Both the position numbers and the translations under genes were made by a program. A stretch of 64,000 bases of DNA from positions 1,178,001 to 1,242,000 of the forward strand of contig NZ_CP138995.1 in the NCBI RefSeq assembly GCF_044596045.1, written 5' to 3'. Source of the DNA: Flagellimonas sp947499585. Lineage in GTDB: Bacteria > Bacteroidota > Bacteroidia > Flavobacteriales > Flavobacteriaceae. A model generated the notes under the pieces. That model saw only the letters and a list, made by a program, of their open reading frames with translations. It searched no databases and was not told the DNA's origin. This document shows positions 42,380 to 51,066 of the stretch, in pieces. Numbering within the stretch: position 1 is the stretch's first letter; the number at the start of each line of letters is the position of its first letter.

Positions 42380-43408
42380 CTACTTTATTAATATACTTTT
42401 ATATCGCTCTAAATTTTTAAGTGCTATACCCGTACCTCTTACAACAGCCCTTAATGGGTCTTCTGCAATATAAACGGGTAAATCAGTTTTTTGCGAAAGT
42501 CTTCTATCCAATCCTCTTAGCATAGACCCTCCACCAGCTAAGTAAATACCAGTATTGTAGATATCTGCAGCCAGCTCAGGAGGCGTTTGCGATAATGTTT
42601 CCATTACGGCATCTTCAACCCTTAAAATACTTTTGTCAAGTGCTTTGGCAATTTCTCTGTATGAAACCTGCACTTGTTTTGGTTTTCCGGTCAATAAGTC
42701 TCTTCCTTGGATTGACTTGTCATCCGGTGGAGATTTTAAATCCTCGGTTGCGGAACCAATTTCAATTTTTATAGCTTCTGCGGTACTTTCTCCAACATAT
42801 AAATTGTGTTGGGTTCTCATATAATAGATAATATCATTGGTAAAAACATCACCTGCAATCTTGACTGATTTATCACAAACAATTCCACCAAGAGCAATCA
42901 CCGCAATTTCTGTGGTACCACCACCTATATCCACAATCATATTTCCTTTAGGCTGCATAATATCCAATCCAATACCGATGGCTGCTGCCATAGGTTCATG
43001 TATTAAATAAACTTCCTTGCCATTTACCCTTTCAGCTGATTCTCTTACCGCTCGCATTTCTACCTCGGTAATTCCAGAAGGGATGCAGATGACCATCCTA
43101 AGGGCGGGTGGGAACCATTTTTTCTTTAAGGCAGGAATATTTTTGATGAACATATTAATCATCTTTTCCGAAGCATCAAAGTCAGCAATTACACCATCTT
43201 TTAAAGGTCGTATGGTTTTAATATTCTCATGGGTTTTCCCTTGCATCATATTGGCTTCCCTACCAACTGCTATAATCTTTCCAGAGACTCGGTCTCGGGC
43301 AACAATGGACGGGCTGTCAACTACTACTTTGTCTAAATGAATTATCAGGGTGTTTGCAGTACCAAGGTCGATGGCGATTTCCTCGGTCATGAAATCAAAA
43401 AATCCCAT
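42380..43408 (-). CDS. mreB: Actin-like cell-shape protein MreB
   Basis: A 342-residue actin homologue whose membrane-bound filaments steer wall synthesis. The ATPase motifs are IDLGTANT (phosphate 1), MIVDIGGGTTEIAVI (phosphate 2) and the adenosine motif in YLAGGGSMLRGL. The start MGFFDF carries the amphipathic membrane-binding end. It follows purH after 55 bases with a possible own promoter (TACTTTTA preceded by TTAG after 19 bases, within the gap). Confidence 0.97.
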   Translation of the reverse strand: MGFFDFMTEEIAIDLGTANTLIIHLDKVVVDSPSIVARDRVSGKIIAVGREANMMQGKTHENIKTIRPLKDGVIADFDASEKMINMFIKNIPALKKKWFPPALRMVICIPSGITEVEMRAVRESAERVNGKEVYLIHEPMAAAIGIGLDIMQPKGNMIVDIGGGTTEIAVIALGGIVCDKSVKIAGDVFTNDIIYYMRTQHNLYVGESTAEAIKIEIGSATEDLKSPPDDKSIQGRDLLTGKPKQVQVSYREIAKALDKSILRVEDAVMETLSQTPPELAADIYNTGIYLAGGGSMLRGLDRRLSQKTDLPVYIAEDPLRAVVRGTGIALKNLERYKSILIK

Positions 43409-43463
43409 AAAAAGTGTCGGTTTTTTGGATTAAAAGTAAATTTTATCGGCTAAAGTACTAAAA

Positions 43464-44996
43464 TTAATGCTTAAAATGTCTAGTGCCAGTCATTACCATT
43501 GCCAGTCCATTTTCATTGCAATAATCTATGCTCAGTTGGTCTTTTATGGAACCTCCTGGTTGTATCACACTTTTTACACCTGCTTTATCAGCAATTTCAA
43601 CACAATCAGGGAAGGGGAAGAAAGCATCACTGGCCATTACAGCACCGTCTAAATCAAAATTAAAGGACTTAGCTTTATGAATGGCTTGATTTAACGCATC
43701 TACCCTTGAAGTCTGTCCTGTACCACTAGCAAAAAGCTGCTTGTTTTTTGCCAAAACAATTGTGTTGCTCTTGGTATGCTTACAAAGTTTGGAAGCGAAA
43801 ATTAAATCTTCGATTTCTTCAGGAGAAGATTTTTTATCTGTTACAGATGTTAAACCGTCTGCCGTGTCCGTTTTAAAATCCTTGTCTTGAACCAAAACCC
43901 CATTGAGACAGGTTCTTACTAGGGTATCCGGTAGATCTACTTCATTTTGAATAAGTATGATTCTATTCTTTTTGCCTTTAAGGATTTCCAAAGCATCAGC
44001 AGAGTAACTTGGTGCTATCACTACTTCACAAAATAATTTATGTATCTCTTCAGCTGTAGGCGCGTCAATTTCAACATTAGAAATCAGAATACCACCAAAA
44101 GCAGAGACCGGATCACCAGCTAACGCATCAACATATGCTTGATTTATGGTATCCCTTGTTGCCAGACCACAAGCATTGTTATGTTTTAAAATAGCGAAAG
44201 TGGGCGCATCATTTTTAAACTCTCCCATTAAGTTTACGGCGGCATCTACATCTAAAAGATTATTGTAGGATAGTTCTTTGCCATGCAGTTTGGTAAAGAT
44301 TGCCTCAAAATCTCCAAAGAAAAGCCCTTTTTGGTGTGGGTTTTCCCCATAGCGAAGTACTTGTCCATTTTGTTCGCTTATCTTCAATACAGCTTCATCA
44401 TGATTTTGATTGAAGTAATTAAAGATAGCAGTATCATAATGAGAGGAGACATTGAATGCTTTGGAAGCAAAGCGTTTGCGATCTTCAAGTGTGGTTATAC
44501 CATCACTTTCAGAAATAACATTAAGGAAATCTTCATAATCCTCCATTGATGAAACACACAGCACATCTTTAAAGTTTTTAGCCGCAGCACGTATCAATGA
44601 TATGCCACCTATGTCTATCTTCTCAATAATTTCTTGTTCGGGTGCCCCACTGGCAACGGTTTTTTCAAAAGGATATAAATCTACAATGACAATGTCCAGT
44701 TGAGGTATTTCAAATTCCTCCATTTGGGCAACATCGCTTTCATTGTCCTGTCTATTTAAGATTCCACCAAAAACCTTGGGATGCAATGTCTTTACACGTC
44801 CACCTAAAATAGAAGGGTAACTGGTGACATCTTCAACGGGGACTACATTTATTCCCAAATCCCGAATAAATTTTTCTGTTCCACCTGTAGAATATAGGGT
44901 TACCCCAAGTTCATCAAGTTTTTTAACAATAGGTTCTAATCCATCTTTGTGAAAAACGGAAATAAGTGCAGCAGAAGCTTTTTTGGCAGTGTTCAT
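43464..44996 (-). CDS. purH: Bifunctional AICAR formyltransferase / IMP cyclohydrolase
   Basis: A 510-residue enzyme for the last two steps of purine synthesis, AICAR to FAICAR to IMP. The N-terminal cyclohydrolase domain (about 1-190) includes STGGTEKFI and GGRVKTLHP; the formyltransferase domain has KHNNACG (Lys-His active-site motif, with NNACG where many bacteria have NPCG) and a C-terminal GGSIKD stretch. Length is typical. A -7 box TACTTTTG (45029-45036) lies 32 bases upstream. The mre genes follow on the same strand. Confidence 0.96.
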   Translation of the reverse strand: MNTAKKASAALISVFHKDGLEPIVKKLDELGVTLYSTGGTEKFIRDLGINVVPVEDVTSYPSILGGRVKTLHPKVFGGILNRQDNESDVAQMEEFEIPQLDIVIVDLYPFEKTVASGAPEQEIIEKIDIGGISLIRAAAKNFKDVLCVSSMEDYEDFLNVISESDGITTLEDRKRFASKAFNVSSHYDTAIFNYFNQNHDEAVLKISEQNGQVLRYGENPHQKGLFFGDFEAIFTKLHGKELSYNNLLDVDAAVNLMGEFKNDAPTFAILKHNNACGLATRDTINQAYVDALAGDPVSAFGGILISNVEIDAPTAEEIHKLFCEVVIAPSYSADALEILKGKKNRIILIQNEVDLPDTLVRTCLNGVLVQDKDFKTDTADGLTSVTDKKSSPEEIEDLIFASKLCKHTKSNTIVLAKNKQLFASGTGQTSRVDALNQAIHKAKSFNFDLDGAVMASDAFFPFPDCVEIADKAGVKSVIQPGGSIKDQLSIDYCNENGLAMVMTGTRHFKH

Positions 44997-45028
44997 TTTG
45001 TGTGTTAAAAATCAATTTATTAAGCACA

Positions 45029-45036
45029 CAAAAGTA
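45029..45036 (-). promoter_or_regulatory. -7 box of purH
   Basis: TACTTTTG on the minus strand is an exact TAnnTTTG match, 32 bases before the purH ATG; the -33 element is poor. Confidence 0.45.
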
Positions 45037-45088
45037 ATTTTTTTGTTACTAAAAAGTTGGAGGGGTTATCAACAAAATGGCACTAGTT

Positions 45089-45541
45089 TTAAAGAATTTC
45101 AGCTACTTTTTCATTAACAAATTCTAAAAAGCGTTCATCTTCTTCAGTAAATGGATCTGGAGTATTGGAATCTATATCGATTTGCCCAATGTTTTTCCCA
45201 TTTTTAAATAACGGAACAACGATTTCTGCTTTAACCGTAATACTACAAGCAATGTAATTGTCCTGAGCAGCAACATCTGGTACAACAAAGTTCTCATTGC
45301 TCACTGCTACTTGGCCACAAATACCTTTTCCAAATGGAATAATGGTATGGTCTGTAGGTTCACCTACATATGGACCAAGTTTCAATTCGTCCTTATCACC
45401 ATTTTTAAAATAGAACCCTACCCAGTTATAGTATGCTATTGAATCTTTCAACAATTCGCAAACCTCGGTTAAACGATTTTCTACGCTTTTTTCTTTTTCC
45501 GCTAGGATGGAAGTTATTTTGGGTTTTAGGGACGATAACAT
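45089..45541 (-). CDS. msrC: GAF-domain free methionine-(R)-sulfoxide reductase
   Basis: A 150-residue single GAF-domain protein of the fRMsr type, reducing free Met-R-sulfoxide in the cytoplasm. Aligning by spacing with the E. coli enzyme, catalytic Cys118 corresponds to Cys99 (NYIACS), Cys94 to Cys75 (GKGICG), Glu125 to Glu106, and Asp141/Asp143 to Asp122/Asp124 (QIDID). The third cysteine, Cys84, is replaced by His65. The active-site layout is therefore retained with a changed recycling path. An exact -7 box lies 14 bases upstream. Confidence 0.85.
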   Translation of the reverse strand: MLSSLKPKITSILAEKEKSVENRLTEVCELLKDSIAYYNWVGFYFKNGDKDELKLGPYVGEPTDHTIIPFGKGICGQVAVSNENFVVPDVAAQDNYIACSITVKAEIVVPLFKNGKNIGQIDIDSNTPDPFTEEDERFLEFVNEKVAEIL

Positions 45542-45555
45542 GAAATTGTTTTTTG

Positions 45556-45563
45556 CAAATTTA
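45556..45563 (-). promoter_or_regulatory. -7 box of the GAF-type methionine sulfoxide reductase gene
   Basis: TAAATTTG on the minus strand matches TAnnTTTG exactly, 14 bases before the ATG. Confidence 0.45.
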
Positions 45564-45673
45564 TTTTAATTTAAAGTTTTTTGTCTGTTTAAAAGACTAA
45601 AAATTACACAATAAGATAGCCTAAAGTTTAGTTAATGAAAAGAGGTTAAAATCCCTTAAAGTGAAATAAATCG

Positions 45674-45681
45674 TAATTTTG
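45674..45681 (+). promoter_or_regulatory. -7 box directly before the HYC_CC_PP gene
   Basis: TAATTTTG is an exact -7 box only 5 bases upstream of the GTG start at 45687, which would give an mRNA with almost no leader. No TTTG lies at the -33 distance. Confidence 0.4.
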
Positions 45682-45686
45682 CTCTT

Positions 45687-46097
45687 GTGAAAACAGTTTT
45701 TCATCATATCACTTCAGTACTGCTTGCCATTATGGTATTGCTTTCCACCGTTTCTTGGACTGTGGACAAGCATTTTTGTATGGGTAGGGTAATGGATATT
45801 TCACTGTTTGTTGATGCGGAAGAATGCGGTATGGAAGTGGCCATGGCCACAATGGGAGATAAAGTGATGGAAAATCATTGTTGTGATGATGAGTCCTTTA
45901 CTTTTACTGGGCAGGATGATTTGAAACTTTCATGGTATGATCTAGAAATAGAACACCAGGACTTTCTGGTGGCTTTCACGTATTCATATTTAAATTTATT
46001 TGTTCCGGTTGATAAGCTTCCGGTTGCTAACGAAAAATACCCACCCCCTCTTTTGGTCAAGGACATAACTGTTTTGGACCAAGTCTTTTTGATTTGA
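45687..46097 (+). CDS. HYC_CC_PP-type exported Cys-rich protein (metal-linked context)
   Basis: A 136-residue exported protein. The signal peptide begins KTVFHHITSVLLAIMVLL. The family pattern is visible as KHFCMG, then CC in NHCCDDE, then a PPPLL segment near the end, the features that name the HYC_CC_PP group of Bacteroidota. The start is GTG, because no in-frame ATG gives a complete signal peptide. It heads a run with a TonB receptor and two HMA proteins, so it probably takes part in metal handling, but its activity is unknown. Confidence 0.7.
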   Translation: MKTVFHHITSVLLAIMVLLSTVSWTVDKHFCMGRVMDISLFVDAEECGMEVAMATMGDKVMENHCCDDESFTFTGQDDLKLSWYDLEIEHQDFLVAFTYSYLNLFVPVDKLPVANEKYPPPLLVKDITVLDQVFLI

Positions 46098-46181
46098 TGT
46101 TTTTGAATTTTTAAAATGAAGTCCTCAATGGACTACAAAGGACACATCTTATAGTGTCAAGTAGAAATTCAATACATATAA

Positions 46182-48416
46182 ATGAAAAATATTTTAATAG
46201 TACTTTTTTGTCTTCCAATGCTCGTGGGCGCCCAAAAGAAAATTCAGGGCATGGTCATGGAGGCCAATATAGAAAACAAACATATAGGGCTTGCTGGGGC
46301 TAATGTATACTGGTTAAATTCTCAAACTGGAACCATTACTAAAAATGATGGAACTTTCAGTATACCTTACCTTAAAGAGCACAACAAACTGGTAATAAGT
46401 TTTGTTGGTTTTAGAACAGATACCTTGACTATTGATGAACCCAAAATGGTACATCACTGGTTACAATCTTCCAATCAATTGGATGAGGTGGTAGTGCAAA
46501 AGGAGAGAGATGCCGTACAAAAGACGTTTTTTTCCACTCAAAATGTAATTACAGTAAATAGCGCGGAGCTCTTAAAGGCAGCCTGTTGTAATCTATCCGA
46601 AAGTTTTGAAACCAATCCGGCAATCGATGTCAATTTTAATGATGCGCTTACTGGCACAAAACAGATTCAGATGTTGGGGCTTACCAGTCCATATTTACTG
46701 ATTACCCAAGAAAATATTCCAATGGTTAGAGGGGCCTCTCAAACATATGGTCTCACCTTTACGCCAGGTACGTGGGTAGAAAGTATTCAGATCACCAAAG
46801 GTGCAGGTAGTGTTGTAAATGGTTATGAAAGTATTTCGGGCCAAATCAATACTGAACTGCAAAAACCATTAACGGATAGCCCTGTGTTTGTTAATGGTTA
46901 TGCCAATTTAAATGGCCGCTTGGAATTGAACACACATCTAAATACCAAATTGTCTGATAAATGGAGCACTGGATTATTTATTCATGGAAATAGAAGGGAT
47001 ATTGAAGTGGATAACAATGATGATGGATTTTTAGATACTCCCCTGGCCAATCAAATCAATATTATGAACCGTTGGCAGTACCAAGACCCGGAGAAAGGAT
47101 GGGTAAGTTTCTTTAATGTCAGATTCTTAAATGATGAAAAACAGGTAGGCGAGACTAATTTTAACCCAGATACAGATAAATTCACTACAAATGCTTGGGG
47201 TAGCGAGATTGACACAAAAAGGGTTGATGGCTCAGTAAAATTAGGATACGTTTTCCCTGAATTGCCATTTCAAAGTTTTGGTTTTCAAGCCTCCTATAGC
47301 AGTCATCAACAGGATTCTTACTACGGTTTCAATGTGTACGATATTGACCATGAAAGTATTTATTCAAACTTTTTATTCAATTCAATCATTGGAAATACAA
47401 AGAACAAATTTAAAACTGGTTTAACCTTTGCTTATGATGGCTATGACGAACTCGTAAATAATCAACAATTTGAACGTGTTGATAGATCTGCAGGTGCTTT
47501 TTTTGAATATAGTTATGCTAATTTGGAAAAATTAAGCTTTACCGCTGGTCTGCGATTGGATTCACATAACAGATTGGGAACTTTTTTTACACCTAGGTTC
47601 CATATCCGATACACACCATGGGAGAAGGCCAGCATAAGAGGGTCTTTTGGTTTGGGAAGAAGAGCTGCAAATATTTTTGCTGAGAATCAAAGGTTGTTTG
47701 CTTCTGCAAGAACTATTCAACTTAATGGAAACGGAGGTGATGTTTATGGTTTTGATGCGGAAAAGGCAATGAATTATGGTATAAGTTTTTTACAAGGGTT
47801 TACATTGTTTGATAGGCCAGGTAACTTTTCGATGGATTTTTACAGAACGGATTTTGACAATCAAATTGTGGTTGATTGGGAAAATCCCCGAGAGGTTAGA
47901 TTTTCAAATTTGGAAGGAAAGAGTTTCGCCAATAGTTTACAGGTTGAGTTGAACCATGAAGTACTGCCCAATTTGGAAGTGAGAACTGCATACAAGTTTT
48001 ATGATGTAAAAACGGATTTTCAGACAGGACTTCAACAAAAACCATTACAAGCTAGACATAGATATTTTGCCAATATTGGGTATAATACACCGGTAAAAGA
48101 TAACGGAGCTCAATGGCGATTTGATTATACTGTGCATGCATTGGGAGAACAGCGTTTGCCAAATACTTCTTCAAATCCAGTAGATTTTCAACTAGGTGAT
48201 TTTGCAGAAGGTTATAGCCTAATGAATGCCCAGATGACAAAAGTGTTTTCAAAAAAGTTTGAGGTATATGTTGGAGGTGAGAATTTAACTAATTTTAGAC
48301 AAAGTAACCCAGTTTTGGGCGCTGAAGACCCTTTTGGTACAAATTTTGACACAACAATCATATACGCTCCCATTTTTGGAAGAATGCTCTATGCGGGCTT
48401 TAGATTTAAATCATAA
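46182..48416 (+). CDS. TonB-dependent receptor of the metal-handling operon
   Basis: A 744-residue outer-membrane receptor with signal peptide (VGAQ), an N-terminal carboxypeptidase-regulatory-like domain (about 20-100), a plug domain (about 115-240) and a 22-strand barrel. A double cysteine occurs at the start of the plug (KAACCNLSESFETNP), next to the usual GLTSPYLLITQENIPMV region. With both downstream genes carrying HMA metal-binding domains, it is likely to take up a heavy-metal ion or complex (copper, for example) using TonB energy. There is no SusD partner, which argues against glycans. Confidence 0.88.
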   Translation: MKNILIVLFCLPMLVGAQKKIQGMVMEANIENKHIGLAGANVYWLNSQTGTITKNDGTFSIPYLKEHNKLVISFVGFRTDTLTIDEPKMVHHWLQSSNQLDEVVVQKERDAVQKTFFSTQNVITVNSAELLKAACCNLSESFETNPAIDVNFNDALTGTKQIQMLGLTSPYLLITQENIPMVRGASQTYGLTFTPGTWVESIQITKGAGSVVNGYESISGQINTELQKPLTDSPVFVNGYANLNGRLELNTHLNTKLSDKWSTGLFIHGNRRDIEVDNNDDGFLDTPLANQINIMNRWQYQDPEKGWVSFFNVRFLNDEKQVGETNFNPDTDKFTTNAWGSEIDTKRVDGSVKLGYVFPELPFQSFGFQASYSSHQQDSYYGFNVYDIDHESIYSNFLFNSIIGNTKNKFKTGLTFAYDGYDELVNNQQFERVDRSAGAFFEYSYANLEKLSFTAGLRLDSHNRLGTFFTPRFHIRYTPWEKASIRGSFGLGRRAANIFAENQRLFASARTIQLNGNGGDVYGFDAEKAMNYGISFLQGFTLFDRPGNFSMDFYRTDFDNQIVVDWENPREVRFSNLEGKSFANSLQVELNHEVLPNLEVRTAYKFYDVKTDFQTGLQQKPLQARHRYFANIGYNTPVKDNGAQWRFDYTVHALGEQRLPNTSSNPVDFQLGDFAEGYSLMNAQMTKVFSKKFEVYVGGENLTNFRQSNPVLGAEDPFGTNFDTTIIYAPIFGRMLYAGFRFKS

Positions 48417-48435
48417 CACCTAAAAATAGATAAAA

Positions 48436-48792
48436 ATGAGAAACATAGTATTGACCATAACGTGCATATTGATTTCGGCAATTGGTTTTGCACAGGACAA
48501 AAATAAAAAGGTCGCTTTTGAGGTAGATGGCAAATGCGAAATGTGTAAAATGCGGATAGAAAAAGCTGCCTTGGATGTAACAGGGGTCAAATATGCCACT
48601 TGGGATATTCCATCACACCAGTTGTCTTTAGTGGTAGATGAAAGAAAAACCGATCCTATGAAGATTAAGACTGCATTGGTTGCAGCTGGGCATGATACCA
48701 AAGAGCTTAAAGCAACCAAAGAAGCCTATGACAAAATTCATCCTTGTTGTAAATACCGTGAGGATAATTCAGACGACAGTGATAAGCATTAA
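48436..48792 (+). CDS. Periplasmic heavy-metal-associated (HMA) protein
   Basis: A 118-residue exported protein (signal peptide ending GFAQ). An HMA-like ferredoxin fold spans about 25-95, with the metal motif CEMC (Cys34, Cys37), and a second cysteine pair HPCCKY near the C-terminus, followed by an acidic tail rich in Asp and Ser. It could bind soft metal ions in the periplasm and pass them to the next membrane protein. It starts 19 bases after the receptor gene, and its stop is directly followed by the next ATG. Confidence 0.85.
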   Translation: MRNIVLTITCILISAIGFAQDKNKKVAFEVDGKCEMCKMRIEKAALDVTGVKYATWDIPSHQLSLVVDERKTDPMKIKTALVAAGHDTKELKATKEAYDKIHPCCKYREDNSDDSDKH

Positions 48793-49500
48793 ATGGAACA
48801 AACGTATTCAATCATAGGAATGACCTGTGAAGGTTGTGTTGCTTCGGTTTCAAATAAGCTTTCTAAAACAAAGGGAGTTAAAGGTGTTAAGGTAAGCTTA
48901 GAAGATGCGCAGGCAAGGATTGTATCAAGACACCATCTTTCAACCAGTGCTTTGCAGGCTGCTTTGGGAGGCAAATATGCTATAGAGGAAGAACATTCTG
49001 TTATACCTATGGTAGCAGTTGAGGAAAAGTCGAAATGGGTGCAATTGAAGCCTTTGTTCTTGATTTTTGCTTATCTATTTGGAGCCTCCACTCTATTGCA
49101 TTTTAAAGACTGGAATACAGGTGAAGCAATGCTGGATTTTATGGGCTTGTTCTATATAGTCTTTAGCTTTTTTAAATTCTTGGATTTGACAGGTTTTCCT
49201 GAAAGTTTTGCAATGTATGATCCTTTGGCAAAACTGATTCCAGCTTATGGTTGGCTATATCCTTTTATAGAGTTGGGATTGGGACTACTTTTCTTAATGC
49301 GATTGAAAATAACCTTTGCATTAATTGTAACCGTTGTTGTTCTGGGTATTACAACCATCGGAGTTACTAAAACCTTATTGGATAAAAAAAGTATCCGTTG
49401 CGCTTGTTTGGGAACTGCTTTAAAACTCCCAATGACAGAGGCAACTTTTATAGAGAATGCAATAATGCTGGTTATGGCTGGTTGGATGCTTGCAGGCTAA
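48793..49500 (+). CDS. HMA-MauE/DoxX fusion membrane protein
   Basis: A 235-residue inner-membrane protein: N-terminal HMA domain (1-65, motif GMTCEGC with Cys12 and Cys15) fused to four transmembrane helices of the MauE/DoxX type. The membrane part ends with a CAC motif (Cys203 and Cys205, in RCACLG) similar to the CGCFG motif of MauE. It may take a metal from the periplasmic HMA protein and move it across the membrane or reduce it. The stop is followed by a bidirectional terminator, so it is the last gene of the operon. Confidence 0.83.
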   Translation: MEQTYSIIGMTCEGCVASVSNKLSKTKGVKGVKVSLEDAQARIVSRHHLSTSALQAALGGKYAIEEEHSVIPMVAVEEKSKWVQLKPLFLIFAYLFGASTLLHFKDWNTGEAMLDFMGLFYIVFSFFKFLDLTGFPESFAMYDPLAKLIPAYGWLYPFIELGLGLLFLMRLKITFALIVTVVVLGITTIGVTKTLLDKKSIRCACLGTALKLPMTEATFIENAIMLVMAGWMLAG

Positions 49501-49514
49501 ATAAAAATGGAGTT

Positions 49515-49557
49515 AACCCTTTTTCATGTTCTTTGTTTTAAGTCTTGAAAAAGGGTT
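49515..49557. terminator. Bidirectional terminator between metal operon and GH29 gene
   Basis: A perfect 12-base stem AACCCTTTTTCA / TGAAAAAGGGTT with a 19-base loop, placed between convergent genes. The long loop makes it weaker than the others in the window. Confidence 0.6.
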
Positions 49558-49564
49558 TCCCGTT

Positions 49565-51055
49565 TTATTTCAATTTTATCACAAAAGCATTTGTGTCCAA
49601 AAGTTTTGGTTTTAGGTCATCAGGTATTTTAATGGTCAATCCACCCTTGGATGATGTGCATTTTAGTTTTGTATTAAAACCAAGAATTCTTGCTCTAACA
49701 TTTTTTTGAGGAACGTATCCTGAAAACTTTATCTCAGAAGGCAGGTCGTTCTGATCTTTTTCTGTGAGGTAGATAAGATAAATGGAACCATCGGGTTTAG
49801 ACGTAATACAGATGTTATCAAACTTATAAGGTGCCATGGACCTAGTGCCATATATGGCTTCGTTGTTTACATCCATCCAACCTCCTATTTCTTCAAGCAA
49901 TTTATAGGCATCCTTGTCCCATTCCCCTTCTGGGCTTGGAGCAATGTTCAATAATAAATTGCCGCCTTTTGCGACAATATCCACCAGCGTATGTATTGCT
50001 TCACGACCAGACATATACTTGGCGTTAAACGAATATGACCATGAGCCTCCAGCAATAATACATGACTCCCATGGATAAGGCAATGGCTTTTCCGGAATTC
50101 TATTCTCAGGGGTCAAATAATTTTGATTGATACCGTGAACAGCGCGGTCCACAACAATTAGTCCAGGTTGTTTGATTCTGGCCTTTTTGACCAATGCATC
50201 CATTTTAATGTCTTGGTTGATGATTCTATGTTTTAGATAACCATTTTTGTTATCTTTCAATTGCTGATCGTACCAGCTGGTTATTGAAGATTTAGGGGTT
50301 TTAGCAACCCAACCGCCATCCAGCCAAAGAATATCCACTTTACCATAGTCTGTAAGTAATTCTAAAATTTGGTTATGGGTGAAATCAACAAATTCTTGCC
50401 ACTTTTCTGGATTGGCCTCAGGCTCATAATTTACATTACGATCACGAGGAGGGTAATAAGGGTCCCAATAGGATGGCTCATGCCAGTCTGGTTTTGAAAA
50501 ATACGCTCCAGCCCAAAACCCTTGTGATCTAAAAGAATTAAAAATCTCTTTGGTTATGTTGGCTTTTGGATGCGTAGAAAAAGGAGTTTCAGAATCTGTC
50601 ACCTTATAGTCGGTATATTTTGAATCAAACATGGAAAAACCATCATGGTGCTTTGTTGTAAATACCACATATTTCATTCCTGCATTCTTTGCTGCGTTTG
50701 CCCATTTATCTGGATTGAATTTAGTTGGATTAAATGTTTTCTTTAAACCTTCGTATTCCTTCTTGTAGGTATAATAATCCATGGGATTTGATCCCTTAGT
50801 GCGTTCACACCATCCATATTCTTCTGGACAAAGTGACCAAGACTCTACAATGCCCCATTGGCTATAAGTGCCCCAATGCATTAATAATCCAAATTTCAGA
50901 TCTTGCCATTGTTCCAACTTTTTCAGCACTAATGGGTCTGTTTCAGGAACATAACGTTCTTCCTCATAAATTGCTTGAGAGAAACTGCTTTGAGGTATTA
51001 AAATCAAGAATGTTATTAGAGATATAAAGAATGATAAATTGAAACTCCTTTTCAT
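49565..51055 (-). CDS. GH29 alpha-L-fucosidase
   Basis: A 496-residue exported enzyme with signal peptide (cleavage near SFSQ). The GH29 TIM barrel shows KFGLLMHWGTYSQWG, TTKHHDGF (135-140) and the nucleophile Asp246 in WLDGGW, then a C-terminal beta domain. It removes fucose from glycans; the linkage cannot be read off. It lies 11 bases downstream of the DUF4838 gene and completes the set GH18, DUF4838, GH29 on the minus strand. Confidence 0.93.
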   Translation of the reverse strand: MKRSFNLSFFISLITFLILIPQSSFSQAIYEEERYVPETDPLVLKKLEQWQDLKFGLLMHWGTYSQWGIVESWSLCPEEYGWCERTKGSNPMDYYTYKKEYEGLKKTFNPTKFNPDKWANAAKNAGMKYVVFTTKHHDGFSMFDSKYTDYKVTDSETPFSTHPKANITKEIFNSFRSQGFWAGAYFSKPDWHEPSYWDPYYPPRDRNVNYEPEANPEKWQEFVDFTHNQILELLTDYGKVDILWLDGGWVAKTPKSSITSWYDQQLKDNKNGYLKHRIINQDIKMDALVKKARIKQPGLIVVDRAVHGINQNYLTPENRIPEKPLPYPWESCIIAGGSWSYSFNAKYMSGREAIHTLVDIVAKGGNLLLNIAPSPEGEWDKDAYKLLEEIGGWMDVNNEAIYGTRSMAPYKFDNICITSKPDGSIYLIYLTEKDQNDLPSEIKFSGYVPQKNVRARILGFNTKLKCTSSKGGLTIKIPDDLKPKLLDTNAFVIKLK

Positions 51056-51066
51056 TGTTGAATTTT

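Noticed and set aside
44998..45033. Inverted repeat TTTTGTGTG / CACACAAAA around the purH start, possible leader hairpin
   Set aside because: The upstream arm overlaps the -7 box TACTTTTG, so the RNA would start after it and the hairpin would not form in the transcript.
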